A stretch of DNA of 64,000 nucleotides from Hyposmocoma kahamanoa (GCF_003589595.1 NW_020654810.1:17448594-17512593); one strand, 5' to 3'; counted from the first letter of the stretch, positions 1 through 10,755 are shown. The notes: generated by a model not told the origin, from the sequence alone. Numbers and translations: made by a program.

Positions 1-218
1 TAAATATAAAAGTGTCCCATATAAATTATATAAAAGTGTTGGATAATACGACCTTTGAGAAAACTTGGAAGATGTCGCTATTTAAAAAATGTTACTATAG
101 TGTAAAGCCCTTTTTTTAAATATAAGAAGTATGAATAGATATTGATGAAATGAATGTAATAATGAATTAATCATGCATTTGCACAATTTTTTATTGTGTA
201 CCTATACATTAATCATTG

Positions 219-603
219 TACGCCCGTAGCGGGTAGATTGTGAGGACGGTAATTATATTTATAAGATTTTAATGTGTATGACAATAAGCGCCCAGTTACA
301 CGAAGAGAAAACTTACGCGCGACCGCCACGCGGCGACCGCCCAGTTAATGATGATTCTGAATTCTCTTTACCAGGCAACAACATTTCAATTCCTCTGAAT
401 AATATAAGGGCGCGGTCGCCGCGCGGCAGTCGCCCGGGCCCGCCGCGTAGACCAAATTCAAGCCAGACTCGCCCGCGTGCCCAGAACGCTTATTTAAGTT
501 AAAACGTAAAAGCTATGCGTCCAACTGGCATGACAAAATACGCACTATTTAAATAAATACGCATTTATTCATTTGAGACGTACGCGGTCGCTGCGCGGCG
601 ATG
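219..603. repeat. GC-rich inverted repeat cluster in AT-rich DNA
   Basis: Several short GC-rich blocks stand out from AT-rich flanks: about 219-236, 315-342, 408-440 and 580-603. The 315-342 block and the 408-440 block are near reverse complements (shared core GGTCGCCGCG), so the strand can fold into a stem of more than 20 bp. The 580-603 block repeats the second orientation. An open frame of 76 codons crosses the region, but its arginine/proline-rich composition is what these repeats would give by chance. It resembles a fold-back element; the family was not recognised. Confidence 0.5.
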
Positions 604-1610
604 AAGTTCGTGTCGAATAAATATGAATTCTATTTTATTTTCTCCTTGTTATTCTTTTTTAGATTCTGTCCCTATTTAAATAGAAACATCAAATTTTTAA
701 AGAACTCCATAGCTCAGAAGTTGCCTATGATTTACTGATTAGATTATGTCTTATATTATAAGTAAGTGTCTTGTAAACTACAACGTGGTAAACTTGGATA
801 AAGTTAGGACCAATCCCGTCGGTCCTAAGCTAACTGGATTTCGGAATTATTGAACCGTGGCCGAACTTGGTCAAACTTGGTCGCCGTAGACGTTCATAAA
901 TTTTAGTATTGTTGTTGTATTCGGCAATTGGACAAATATCATTGCCCAACGACAAATAACAAGAACAAGAACAAGAACATGATAACATTTTTTTTAATTT
1001 ACAGTTATTTTTGTTATTGTTGTTACTTTTTGAAACCTTCCCCTTAGGGCGTTAGGCTGAGTGGTTCTAAGCACGGAACCATGCAATGTTAGAATCAGAA
1101 TGCGTCTAGACATGAATCTAGCGAAAATTACGCGACTAAAATTATGCAATATTGTGATCGTGTATGACAAGATATTGAACTGGGTTCTACCGAGAAGTCC
1201 CTTTTTTAAAGTCCTTAAATAAATTCATTAGGTACTTACCGATTAACATTTACGTGGTATTAATTCATGCTTAATATAAAATCAAAGTTTCTTTAGCTAG
1301 AAGCAGCATAAATTTCGTGGCATCGTGGCCACGAAGACATAAATTTTTCCGCTTTGATGAGATGCCAGTTGGTCACAAAAGGTTTTTTACGAAGCGAACT
1401 GAAAGAAGGAGTTTCACCGGTGGCTCCCAATTACTCAAGGTTTCCACCGCGAAAAGTAGTATTGGCATAGGTTGGCATATGCCCTTTTATGATTCTCGAC
1501 CCGCACGATCGAACGTTTTAGTATACTCGACTGAAACTTCTTTTATTGGATAATTAACTTTGTATTGTAGCTTCTTTCGAAATAATTGTAATTTCTTATT
1601 AATAGTAGAT
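604..1610. other. AT-rich stretch with no supported feature
   Basis: No long open frame with recognisable protein similarity. A short stretch near 1050-1095 looks vaguely like a tRNA A box but has no matching B box at the right distance. Confidence 0.5.
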
Positions 1611-1728
1611 TGTACAACAAGGGCATAAAGTGACCCATTTTTATCCGAGGCCATTTTTTGGTCTGAGCGTAGCGAAGACCAAAATAGTAGACGAGGGTAA
1701 AAATGGACATTTATGCCCTTGTTGTACA
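1611..1728. repeat. Nested fold-back (hairpin within hairpin)
   Basis: The outer arms are about 1611-1645 and 1697-1728, sharing TGTACAACAAGGGCATAAA and its reverse complement. A second smaller hairpin sits inside at about 1657-1684 (TTTTGGTCT / AGACCAAAA). This is typical of a fold-back MITE. No target-site duplication was found by eye. Confidence 0.6.
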
Positions 1729-3330
1729 CTCTGCTTTTCACTTCGATTGTGAGGAAAATAAAACACATTTTATGTAGGTATCGAAAAGCGAAAGAACGAA
1801 TAACTAATTCCCGCCAACTAACTTTTTAATTTTTTTTTTAATTTTTAATATGTGATCATAGTCTTAGACGCTTGGTTTTCTGCGAAGCCAAATATTTTGG
1901 AGCGTTTTTAAACGATAATCGACTCCTATTTTATGTGACTTACTAAATATTGTAATCACACAAAATACGGGATTCTAATAAATTATAGCAAAAATAAAAT
2001 AATATAATAAGTTTTTGTCACGTCAAGTGTTTTGCAGTCGTAGCTGCATACTCGTAGGTGACAATTTGATTGCTCAGTAAAATTGTGCAATATGTAGTGA
2101 CTGTTTGGCTGTTGAGATTGATTACCTTAGTCTTAGGAAAAAAAATTATTTTTATGCTCTAGAACATAAAATGCGATTTTATGTCGTCTACGTACGACAT
2201 AAAGGTGCACTTTTTGAGCATGAGAAGTGAAAATGTATTTTTAATTGATGTCGTTGTATTTAGACAACACAACAATGGGGGAAATAATAGAAGACTAAAG
2301 AGAAAATGCATAATAGAAAAAGCAAAAAAAATGTTAGGTAATTAAAATTAAAAGTAATTTTTGACATAGTTTTTCCAGACACATTTAACAGTAGTTTGCC
2401 GAACTTGTGATGACGCGGTTTAATTATTTTTGTTATCGCTCTTCTCACTAGAACTTATTTTCGTGATGACCATAGAAAAAAGGCTAAAAAAGGAGAAGAA
2501 TACCAAAGCATTTCAGTTTAATTTACCGCTTTAAAAAACATATATAAGTGGTACAGGTAGGTACTTTTAATTCTCGCAATTACGAACACTTGGTAGTTAG
2601 CTGTATGAGTTTTTCTTTGCTTTTTTATTTAGGTAGTTTATTATTATAAGTTTAGAGATGTGGGCAGTAATGGATTTTCATACTTATTTTGCAGGTCTTG
2701 GCCGGGAAGTAATCGCATGGTCCATAAATGACAAACTTTCCGTGTTCGTCTTTTGAAAGTAATGCAAACATTTCCGAGCATGTTTGAGATTTGGTATTTT
2801 ACTTCTACTAATTAGTTAATATTAGTTAGTACAAAGATCGAACATAAAAATTCTTTCGATCTGACGACCAGTTTCCCACAGGTGCTCTGACAGCGAAACA
2901 AGCCGTTTAAACCTAATACAAATTGTATTCGCTTTTGAGTGTTTGATGTACTTGGAAAAATGTTTGACTTACAGACAAACACGCAGAAATTGATAAATAT
3001 GACCGTCTGCGCATGGAGCCAAAGAAGCAGTTAAAATACGCACGGTTTCTTTGCATATTTAAGATGTGCATTGAGAAACCGACCAGCGCGCGGTATCGCG
3101 AGTTTGGAGTTTGCTGTATTTGTCGAAGAGGCAAAGAAGGCAAATACTTTGTCACACATGTTATGTACACATGTTGTCTGTTTGCCAATTATATCAAATA
3201 CGCAAATACAATTAGCCATGTGAAGTACCACCGTGACTGACTCGGTCAGTAGCTCAATTGTTTCACAGCCCCAGCATAGCAACAAACACTGGTTCTATTA
3301 CAACGGTAGCGTTTACGACATATCAGAAAA
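1729..3330. other. AT-rich stretch with no supported feature
   Basis: Open frames here are short, overlap on both strands and have no recognisable similarity. A small inverted repeat built on ATTTTATGTCG lies near 2170-2202. A fragment near 2815-2870 weakly resembles the tail of the tRNA-derived repeat at 4.7 kb. Confidence 0.45.
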
Positions 3331-3585
3331 GAATATTTTTAAATAGCTTCCGATTATACTTAACGAAATGGTTAAGTATAGTTCACATAAGTTTGTAACT
3401 TGAATAAAGTCATCAACAACATCAAATACGTGTGACACTTTGTTATACAAGATTACACAAAATTATTAAATAATCCCATTTAAACGAAATTTTGGGAAAA
3501 CGTAATCAAATCGTCTTTTCAAAAATATCGATAGTTCTTTGAATAATCGGGAAACAGAAACGTGGAGTTCGGATCTATTCGATGT
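3331..3585. repeat. Interspersed repeat H, copy 1 (no SINE-A insertion)
   Basis: Closely similar to 40161-40668 and 43978-44120, sharing AATAAAGTCATCAACAACAT, then AAATAATCCCATTTAAA and TTCAAAAATATCGATAGTTC. In this copy CCCATTTAAA runs straight into CGAAATTTTGG. In the 40 kb copy a SINE interrupts the same point, so this copy is the empty site. Its downstream end is fused to a truncated SINE-B. Confidence 0.7.
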
Positions 3586-3812
3586 AAGCGACATGTCTGT
3601 CTATAACAGTTGCAGTGCCACTCAGCTCTTTAAATCGCAAAGATCTGAGGCGCACCGCCACTGCGCCCAGTCACCCAGAGACATAAGTCGATAAGTCCCA
3701 TGTGCCTGTAATGCTGACATAACTGCTTGACGGTAGAAATAAGTAGGCGGTAGAATAAGGCAGCAGTATTACCCTGGACGAACTCTTTCACAAGGAGCTT
3801 TACTGCTACAAA
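3586..3812 (-). repeat. SINE-B copy, truncated at its 3' end
   Basis: Contains the family core (GTTGCAGTGCCACTCAG and its neighbourhood, then GCCCATG-type middle and GGACGAACTCTTTCACAAGG). Element sense is on the minus strand because intact copies end in an A-tail in that direction. This copy lacks the A-tail end (the GTGACGGGACGA part) and abuts repeat H directly, suggesting a deletion across the junction. Confidence 0.7.
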
Positions 3813-4381
3813 AATTTATAATATAGAGTTGCTATTTCGTTTTATATTAATTAATTATTATTGTTGTTTATATTAATGACTATCGTATTATCCCTTGACA
3901 TTGTATTTTAAATTGTGACATTGATAAATGAAATAAGAAACTGCCTCCGTGGCTGAAACTCCGTTACTTTTGTTTGTAATAGTTATCTTATTATTTTATT
4001 CTTATTAAATCGTACTGTTAATAGTGTATTTACTCAAAAAGAGGACTTTCTCAGAATCGATGAAAAACGAATTACTCACTTCCCGTAAAAAAAAATCATT
4101 AAAATTTAATATTATGGTTTATTATTACACTTAAACAATTTCTCAAATATATTTAAAAATAAAATGGAAAAAATGATGTCATGTTTTTGAATAAGGATTA
4201 TTTTGACTAGAACTAGCTCACATAAAGTGTGTCTCATTTTGAGTTAAGTAGATATCTTTTGATTGTTTCTTACAATATTCTAACGACGATTTTTTTGACG
4301 TGTAGAGAATCAAGTTTTACGTTCAGTAATGATATAATATTAAATTTCACATATTTTGAATTACAACACTATTGTAATAGC
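3813..4381. other. AT-rich stretch with no supported feature
   Basis: No recognisable coding or repeat structure. Confidence 0.45.
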
Positions 4382-4409
4382 AGTGCGAAATATCTAGATA
4401 TTTCGCACT
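4382..4409. repeat. Perfect 28-bp palindrome
   Basis: AGTGCGAAATATCT is followed immediately by its exact reverse complement with no spacer. Confidence 0.9.
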
Positions 4410-4674
4410 AGTTTTGAAAACCTAATAATCACAAACCCCTAAAACATACCAATCACATAAGTTACCCAATTAACAAGCCTCATATTTCATTCAACGTTAT
4501 CTCAATACGCAGTCTTATTGTAAATAAAGTCTGTTGCGTACAAATTGATTCCCAACTTGCTTCGGCATCCGTAACAATATCCGGCTTCGTAACTGAATGT
4601 TAATTTACAGACTAAAATTACCAATTATAGTTGGATGTGTACAAAATTGTATATTGAAATATTAATTTTATTGA

Positions 4675-4860
4675 ATACCTCCATGTTTGACTACTATGAT
4701 GATATTCAATTATTTTTTGTGGAATGACTCCAGAAATTTGTTACAATTATTAATTCAAAGATCGGACACAAAGAAAAATTAGTTCAATCTGGCTGAATTC
4801 GAACCAGCGTCTTCACCATACCGTAGGTGACGCTCTCCCAACTGAGCTACGGAATGAACC
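4675..4860 (-). repeat. tRNA-derived SINE (family D)
   Basis: On the minus strand the head carries a good pol III A box (TAGCTCAGTTGG) and B box (GGTTCGAATTC) at tRNA-like spacing. The putative anticodon loop is 8 nt rather than 7, and the acceptor arms do not pair well, so this is a SINE head, not a tRNA gene. The tail (4680-4790) recurs at 12780-12850 and 41105-41270. Confidence 0.6.
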
Positions 4861-5029
4861 TTACGAATTTGTTCAGTTTGCCGTAGCGCCATCTGTGAGA
4901 AATCTATGAATTTTTTCTTTACTGTTTATTACTTCGTAAATGTAATTATCTTTTTACTATTACAATGCCCGCCGTGGGCCTCATGGTAACATGTCCATAA
5001 CAGTTACATAAATAAATATAATTATAATA

Positions 5030-5248
5030 GTAATATTTAGTAATAGTAATAGTGATAGCGATAGCGACAGCGACAGCGATAGCAACAACGACAGCGACAG
5101 CGACAGCGACAGCGACAGCGTCAGCGTCAGCGACAGCGACAGCACTTGTACTAGCACTAGCAATGTCAATTGTAAGAGTAATAGTAACAATAATAGTATT
5201 AATAGTAATAGTAACAACAACAGCAACAGCAACAACAACAACAACGCG
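5030..5248. repeat. Microsatellite of GATAGC/GACAGC/AAC type at a SINE tail
   Basis: About 220 bp of interleaved 3- and 6-bp units (AGCGAC, AGCGAT, AACAAC). It lies exactly where the (TTA)n tail of the adjacent minus-strand SINE-A would be, so it probably grew from that tail. Long low-complexity open frames on both strands here are artefacts of the repeat. Confidence 0.8.
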
Positions 5249-5428
5249 CACACCACTAGGAAAACCATATATCGCAGGTGCCATGGACACAAACAGACAA
5301 CTACAAATTATATCCAAACTCACGAGAGAAATAAATGTAGGCCATATAAATATTTCTCCCGGCCCGGGAATCGAACCCGGGACCTCTGCGTGGTAGACCA
5401 GCATGGTAACCGTTCGGTCACGGAGGCT
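5249..5428 (-). repeat. SINE-A copy 1 (tRNA-derived)
   Basis: Reverse complement of a tRNA-like head with CCGTG-CCGAACGG (A box region) and GGTTCGATTCCCGG (perfect B box), followed by a conserved body (TGGCCTACATTTATTTCTCT, then GTGTCCATGGCACC). The sequence just outside the head, CTTATTATAGGAGCCC, is also found next to the copy at 60636-60804. Confidence 0.85.
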
Positions 5429-5789
5429 ATAATTCTTATTATAGGAGCCCTCTCCGATCGCTTAACAAATTCCGCCCTTAGTTTATAAATTTTGGTCGCA
5501 TAGGTAAGAATATTAAGTATGAAACACCCTACTTCAGACAAGGGGCACGTTCTGAGCCATAGAACATACTTTCCTTGTAAACAAGGTTATCTTCGAAGAA
5601 ATAACAAAAGTAGCCAATTTTCTGCGGTATTCTTCTGTGGCACTTTTCCACAACGGAACAAAACAGTAAAGGAATTACTAGAGAAATTTAGAAACCAATT
5701 TAGAAATCTTTTCTACTTTTGTCGATGTACGACTCCCGGATTTACTTTCGCTATTTTATTTATAAACATGAGGTAAGTGATTGTTGTGT

Positions 5790-6262
5790 AACACCAATGT
5801 AGTATAGCTATATATTGTGCGTTTGGCACGTTGCTACGTGTTTTCGGTTCTTCTGTATGGAGTAGAGGCCTGGACCTTAACTCAAAATATGAGCAACCGC
5901 TTAGAAGCATTCGAAATGTTGAAAAAGGATAGAGTATCTAATGATATAGTATTGCAGATGGTGAATAAGAAATTAGAGGTTATGTGTACCGTCAAGAAAC
6001 GTAAGCTATAGTACTTTGGTCATATAATGCGTAATGATAAATACGACCTGCTCCGATTAATTATGTAAGGAAAAATTATAAAGAAAAATCTAGAAAAAAC
6101 GACCACCTGGAAGAAGGCGTACTTCGTAGCTTACGAATCACTGGAAATAGTTCATCCTGAGCACAAGATCCTTGTTCCCAGCAGCTGTGTCTAAAATACA
6201 GATAGCCCTAATGATCGCCATCCTCCGACAGGAGATGGCACCTCGAGAAGAAGAATAAATAC
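5790..6262 (+). pseudogene. LINE reverse transcriptase C-terminal fragment
   Basis: Translation gives VLLYGVEAWTL, then RLEAFEM, RVSND-VLQMVNK and KRKL-YFGHIMRNDKYDLLRLIM-GKI, ending near ALMIAIL and TAA. This matches the C-terminal part, downstream of the reverse transcriptase, of a non-LTR retrotransposon polyprotein very common in insects. Several stop codons and frame changes interrupt it and the reverse transcriptase catalytic part is missing, so it is a dead, 5'-truncated insertion. The tail is a short GAA-rich run near 6245-6255. Confidence 0.8.
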
Positions 6263-6513
6263 GTAAATTGAAAAAAAAAATGTATGTATTGAGATTCTGG
6301 CACATAAGTGCTTAGTAACCACACGATACGACTCATCCAGAAACAAAGAGAACAAAGGTCTATATGCAAGATTACTTGTTCTCAGGACATAATACATTTT
6401 GTTCGTTCTTCTTCGTTGTGGATGTCAGATCGACCTTTGTTCGATTTTATATTTCCGAAACGAAATAAGATATATAAATTCTCAAAACACCTTTACATAG
6501 GCCTTGTTTGAAT

Positions 6514-6559
6514 AACAAAATTGTTCTCGTAATAAGTTCGTTACGAGAACAATTTTGTT
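6514..6559. repeat. Perfect 19-bp inverted repeat, 8-nt loop
   Basis: Arms 6514-6532 (AACAAAATTGTTCTCGTAA) and 6541-6559 are exact reverse complements. It could form a strong hairpin. No run of T follows and no gene precedes it, so a bacterial-type terminator reading does not apply. Confidence 0.9.
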
Positions 6560-6716
6560 CTCTTTTCGCTATATAATCACATCGGACTGTTCTTCGAATG
6601 AGTCGAATAATTTGTTTTCAAACTAAACAATTTCCTCTACTGTGAGTACCAGAATAACTAAATTAACAGAACACTCAGTTCAGAACCAATTTAAAAGAAA
6701 TTTGTTGTGTTTTCAT

Positions 6717-6931
6717 GATATCAAGTGACGGTACAGTCGGGCGCCTGGTAGTAAGTCACACGCATGTCCTTAGCAGTTGCAACTGCCACTCAGTGTACCT
6801 GTAATTTCATCAGCATCCTTATCCTTTAAAACCGGAACGCAATTATGTTCATATTATCGCATGGTGGCAGAAATAGGTAAGGTGGCAGTACTTCCCTGCA
6901 CGAACTCTTTCACAAGAAGCTCTACAGCTAC
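6717..6931 (-). repeat. SINE-B copy
   Basis: Runs from ATCAAGTGACGG through GCAGTTGCAACTGCCACTCAG to CGAACTCTTTCACAAGAAGC. The middle is partly lost (the GATCTGAGG-GCCCGTCACCC portion is missing) compared with longer copies. Confidence 0.75.
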
Positions 6932-6944
6932 CAAATTTTTATTG

Positions 6945-7095
6945 TTATACGGGAAGCACACTGTCTTACTTGTGCAAGCAATCTTACACAGAGACCTTAT
7001 CAGTCAGGTCCTGAAGCCAGATCAGCCTATTGAAACAGACTTCATCAATATAATCAAAGTGATCGCTGTCACCACACTTCACTACCGGTACTAGG
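6945..7095 (-). repeat. Repeat family I fragment
   Basis: On the minus strand reads CTGATCTGG, then AAGGTCTCTGTG, GCTTGCACAAGTAAG and CCCGTATAAC. This order also occurs at 49655-49765 and 63595-63720 on the plus strand, so it is a dispersed repeat of unknown type. Confidence 0.5.
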
Positions 7096-7554
7096 AAAAA
7101 GTATACGATGAGGCAATTTTAGTGTGTTTACTTGACACGTTAAGTATTATTTTTGGGTCTCTTCGTTATGCCCCCGGTTTGGTATGCCCCCGATTTAGTA
7201 TACGTATGATAAATGTAATTCAAAGCTATTTTTGAATAAAATATACTGGCAAACATACTTTTTTTTTTACAATAACAACTTTCACAACAACAACAAAAAA
7301 TTGAATAGGATAGTACCATCGCGAACGTACACACACATAGCAATACAAGGTGGCACGAATTATGCGTCTGGGAGTGTATAAATATACAGAAAACCGTTTG
7401 TCTGAAAAACAAGTGATTTTTACATTATAGCATTTTTTCTATGATGTGACACTCGCACATACTAATGATTAAAGTCAATAATGGGAGAAGTATCCTCTCT
7501 CGTCCCTTTTTTTAGCAAACCAATCATCAGTATGTACTTATTATGGTACCATTA

Positions 7555-7804
7555 GGCTCAACTCATACTGGCGCGCGAAGCGTCGCGTTGCGTCCTGTTT
7601 TTCAACAACAACTCTTGACGACTCGCGTCGACGCGCGAAGCCGCCCGACTGTATCCAAGCGTCGACGCGCGTCGGTGCCCGTTTCCATATTTGCATGCAA
7701 CACAAATGTGTACCTTAATAACGGGAAAATACAGATGAATATACTATAGGCTAAAAACATGACGCGTCGCGACGCTTCGACTTCGCGACAGTGTGAGTTG
7801 AGCT
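7555..7804. mobile_element. Harbinger-like MITE, complete (TTA target duplication)
   Basis: A 250-bp element with terminal inverted repeats (GGCTCAACTCATACTGGCGC at the left; the right end reads ACAGTGTGAGTTGAGCT). It is flanked on both sides by TTA (7552-7554 and 7805-7807). A 3-bp TWA duplication is the hallmark of the PIF/Harbinger superfamily. Subterminal GCGTCG-rich blocks form further inverted repeats. It has no coding capacity. Partial copies lie at 37125-37164 and 55918-56036. Confidence 0.75.
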
Positions 7805-7870
7805 TTATGGTTATGACGACACTAACAAGTGTTGCCATTTCTTTTTAACTCTTCACTGAATGCTTGTCTG

Positions 7871-8003
7871 TAGACCTAGCACGAAAGGGCGTGACTTGCG
7901 TGAGAGCGACATAAAGGGCGAGATACTGCTATACTCTCTCTATACGAGAGATTCGCGCTGTGTGTCGTTCTTGCGCAAGTCGCGTCCTATCGTACTAGAC
8001 CTA
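7871..8003. mobile_element. Fold-back MITE family F, copy 1
   Basis: A 133-bp near-palindrome. The left end reads TAGACCTAGCACGAAAGGGC and continues to a block ending GAGAGCGACAT. The right end is its reverse complement with a few changes, closing with CGTACTAGACCTA. Relatives lie at 10665-10755 and 45162-45245. Confidence 0.7.
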
Positions 8004-9274
8004 CTGTTATACTTTATTACAATATTTATTTCTTGAATATTATAATATGTATGACATGATAGGTATTTTTTGTGAAAATTCTCCATTACTTTATTATTAT
8101 TCTTGTTACAAGGATTTGCTCAGTTGTTGTTTTGACATAGCAACAGGTACTCTTTCTATCCGATCTTTTTATCCGTACTTTGTGTTTATTTTTTAACTCT
8201 TCACCTCTCCTTTATTTTTTATTCATCAGTCTAATCACTTGTAATAAAGATCAAAGACAATTCGTAATTTGCCTATGTTAATTTGTACTGTTTTAAAACA
8301 AATGGCGGTATTTAAGTATATTAATTTTGAGGGAAAATATACAAATATTCATCTTTTATAAATTTTTGGTTTAAATGTAAAAACAAAGGTTAGGCTAAAT
8401 TTATATAATGATAACTTGTACTAATACGCTGTTACACTCCCATTTATGAACTCAAAATTTGTCTTTCAGGCGCTGGGGAGAGAAGAGAGGCGAGAACCTA
8501 AAGTAGTAATCATAATTTATTGAGAAATTTAGGATTCTAGGTGATTTACAGAAATATAGGTGATTTACAGCAATTTAGAAGTATACTTACGCAAACACAT
8601 GTGAATTGCAATTGAAGCTTTATATATATTCTGAGTTGTAATGGGATTATACTGCCTTCATTGTCATAACTAATTGCATTTGCATTTCGATAACTTCCGA
8701 TATATTGGCACCTAAAGAGTTTTTTGCTAGTAAAAAATGTCAATTACACTGTTTTTCTTTAGCAATAAAACTGAAAGTGAGATATTAAAAAAATCGCTTA
8801 CAGGGAGATGTAGACTTTGTTCCGCTGATCTGATGTCGCTTACGTTAGTAATCATAAGGAGGGCAGTATGATGGTACTCCGTTTTCCGTTGTCATATAAC
8901 CGACCATGAGTTTGTAGAGTATAACTCCGTAGTGTTAGGGCAAACAATAAAATGTACCAGTGTATATATTTTTGTACATGTGTAGGTGTGTGTGTGTATA
9001 TTTGTGTAATTCAGAGTGCTATTTAAACTTTGTACATTTAAGCCAGTCGATCTAAGAAAATTTTTATCATTATTTCGTTACATTAATTGTTAAAAGAAAA
9101 AAAGAGAAGTCGTTTTCATTTTTTTTTTATTTTGATAGCATTGGCAAAAACTGGTACACAACAAAAATATTTAGTCAAACTTCAGCTGGTGAACGTGAGA
9201 AACAACATTAACCACAAAATTTGCAACTTTGAGAGAAAACAGTTAAATGTACACATCGAGTTCTTAGATTTTCG
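8004..9274. other. AT-rich stretch with no supported feature
   Basis: Only a short GT run near 8985-8998 and small open frames with no recognisable similarity. Confidence 0.45.
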
Positions 9275-9465
9275 CGATTGTTACACATAGGAAATGAAAC
9301 TAATTTTGCAGATCTAAATCGCGTGTATTCGGCCCTTTACAGGTCATGGCCAACTGTCGGAGTGTATTTGTCAGCCATGACCTGAAGGTCCCGAAATGTT
9401 CGTTTGTTTGAAAAAACAAATATAAGTGCTTTAGAACCGAAATAATAGTTTCATTTCCTAAGTTA
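9275..9465. repeat. Palindromic Penelope-derived fragment (family C)
   Basis: Starts GCGATTGTTACACATAGGAA and ATGAAACTA, and ends with the mirror ATAGTTTCATTTCCTA. The centre carries GGCCCTTTACAGGTCATGG and, in the opposite sense, CATGACCTGAAGGTCCCGAA. These blocks match the long inverted repeats that flank the Penelope-like element at 46.7-48.3 kb. Confidence 0.7.
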
Positions 9466-9747
9466 AATACACGGGTGGACTATTTTTTATCCGATAAATT
9501 AGCGTTATTCATAACGTGAATTAGTACTAATAGACTGCTGAAGAATTTAAACAAATTTTGTCTAAATTTGGAACCGTTCATGTACTGGTTTCATCAGACA
9601 ATCCACCATTTGTTATTTTGTGCCAAAAAAATGTTTTCCTCCAAAGTTTTCATGGATTGCGAATTAGTAGTGTAGTCACCAACTGAACTTTGTCTGACCT
9701 TTTTTGTTACACCCTGTATAAGACTGTAAATAAGATTGATGTTTGAA

Positions 9748-10035
9748 AACCTCGTAGGCCTAACGGTTTACATTGTGGGCGCTGGATGCGGAGGTTCTGG
9801 GTTCGATTTCCAGTAGGACCAATTTGGGAAATGAACTTTTCTACATTGGTTTTGGTCTGGGTGTTCTGGGAAGTGCCCCAGAACTCCGTTGCTGCGGTAG
9901 TCATTGTACATTTTTTCCTACTTTGAGATCAGGTAATTGGTGTGGTTGTTTCGCACATATTCACTGGGACATTATTAGCCCGAGTTTGTATAAACTTCCA
10001 CACAAATTATCGAAGAAGGAAACAAATAAAACTTT
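9748..10035 (+). repeat. tRNA-derived SINE family K, copy 1
   Basis: tRNA-like head with TAGGCCTAACGG and B box GGGTTCGATTTCC, followed by a body with TTGGTTTTGGTCTGG and TTTGAGATCAGGTAATTGGT. The body recurs at 17362-17600 and 58055-58185. Confidence 0.65.
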
Positions 10036-10431
10036 ATAAATTATTACCACATAAAACGTTCCAAATATGAAAAAACATTTCCACGAAAAGTTACATAAAA
10101 AGCATTTTATATTTATTACGGTTAAGTTTGGAGGCAATATCCGGTGGAAACATTAGTAGCAAACGCGTTACGTAAACCCCGATAGCGTTGCACAAGGTAC
10201 GGTATAATGTTGATAAGAACTGTAAACTATTGAGCGAATTTCACAGCCGTTATGAAGAGTTCATATACGTACCTACAGATTAAGAAAGAAATAAAATTTA
10301 CGCTGTTTGTAATAGATTTTCAGAAATGGTTACCATTTCCATTAAACCATATATATTCAACACAAAAAAAAAAGATAATTAAAAGTAAATAATGAAACAA
10401 CAATATAATTACTTACAATTAGTTTTTTTTT

Positions 10432-10660
10432 AAGATACCAAGTGACGGCACGAACAAGTCGTGCGCCTGATAGTAAACGACACGCCTGTACATAACAGTT
10501 GCAGTGCCACTCAGTGCTTTAAATCGCAAAGATCTGAGGGTCACCCGAGACATATTAATATTGCAAAATCGGAAAGTAGTAATGCTCACATTACTGCTTG
10601 GCGGAAGAAATGGCTAAGGTGGCAGTACTTTCCTGGACAAAATATTTCACAACGAGCTCA
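10432..10660 (-). repeat. SINE-B copy
   Basis: Complete in order: ACCAAGTGACGGCACGAACA, CAGTTGCAGTGCCACTCAGT, CTTGGCGGAAGAAATGG, and the head near CACAACGAGCTC. The A-tail lies at the left, as T-rich plus-strand sequence just before 10432. A MITE of family F begins directly after it. Confidence 0.8.
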
Positions 10661-10664
10661 GCAT

Positions 10665-10755
10665 AGAAAAGCGAGCGACATAAAAGTGAGATACTGCTAT
10701 TTTCGTGCTTTATGTCGCTCTCCCGCAAGTCGCGCCCTGTCGTGGTAGCCCTATC
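10665..10755. mobile_element. Fold-back MITE family F, copy 2 (left arm shortened)
   Basis: GCGAGCGACATAAAAGTGAG pairs with the right arm TTATGTCGCTCTCCCGCAAG, and the end reads CGTGGTAGCCCTA as in the 45.2 kb copy. The outer left arm is missing, and SINE-B is fused at that point. Confidence 0.6.

Noticed and set aside
1050..1110. tRNA-like A box (GTTAGGCTGAGTGG)
   Set aside because: No convincing B box or cloverleaf follows.
3013..3285. Overlapping open frames of 75-91 codons on both strands, with several cysteines
   Set aside because: No recognisable domain; the frames shadow one another and composition is as expected for the local DNA.
4790..4860. Possible tRNA gene on the minus strand
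   Set aside because: A and B boxes are good, but the anticodon loop is 8 nt and the acceptor stem is poor; the downstream tail is a dispersed repeat, so it is a SINE head.
4946..5404. Open frames of 103-152 codons on both strands (valine/alanine or leucine/serine rich)
   Set aside because: They are translations of the AGCGAC/AACAAC microsatellite and the SINE next to it, with no stops because of periodic sequence.
5340..5428. tRNA-like sequence in SINE-A considered as a real tRNA gene
   Set aside because: The same sequence recurs six times with the same non-tRNA body attached.
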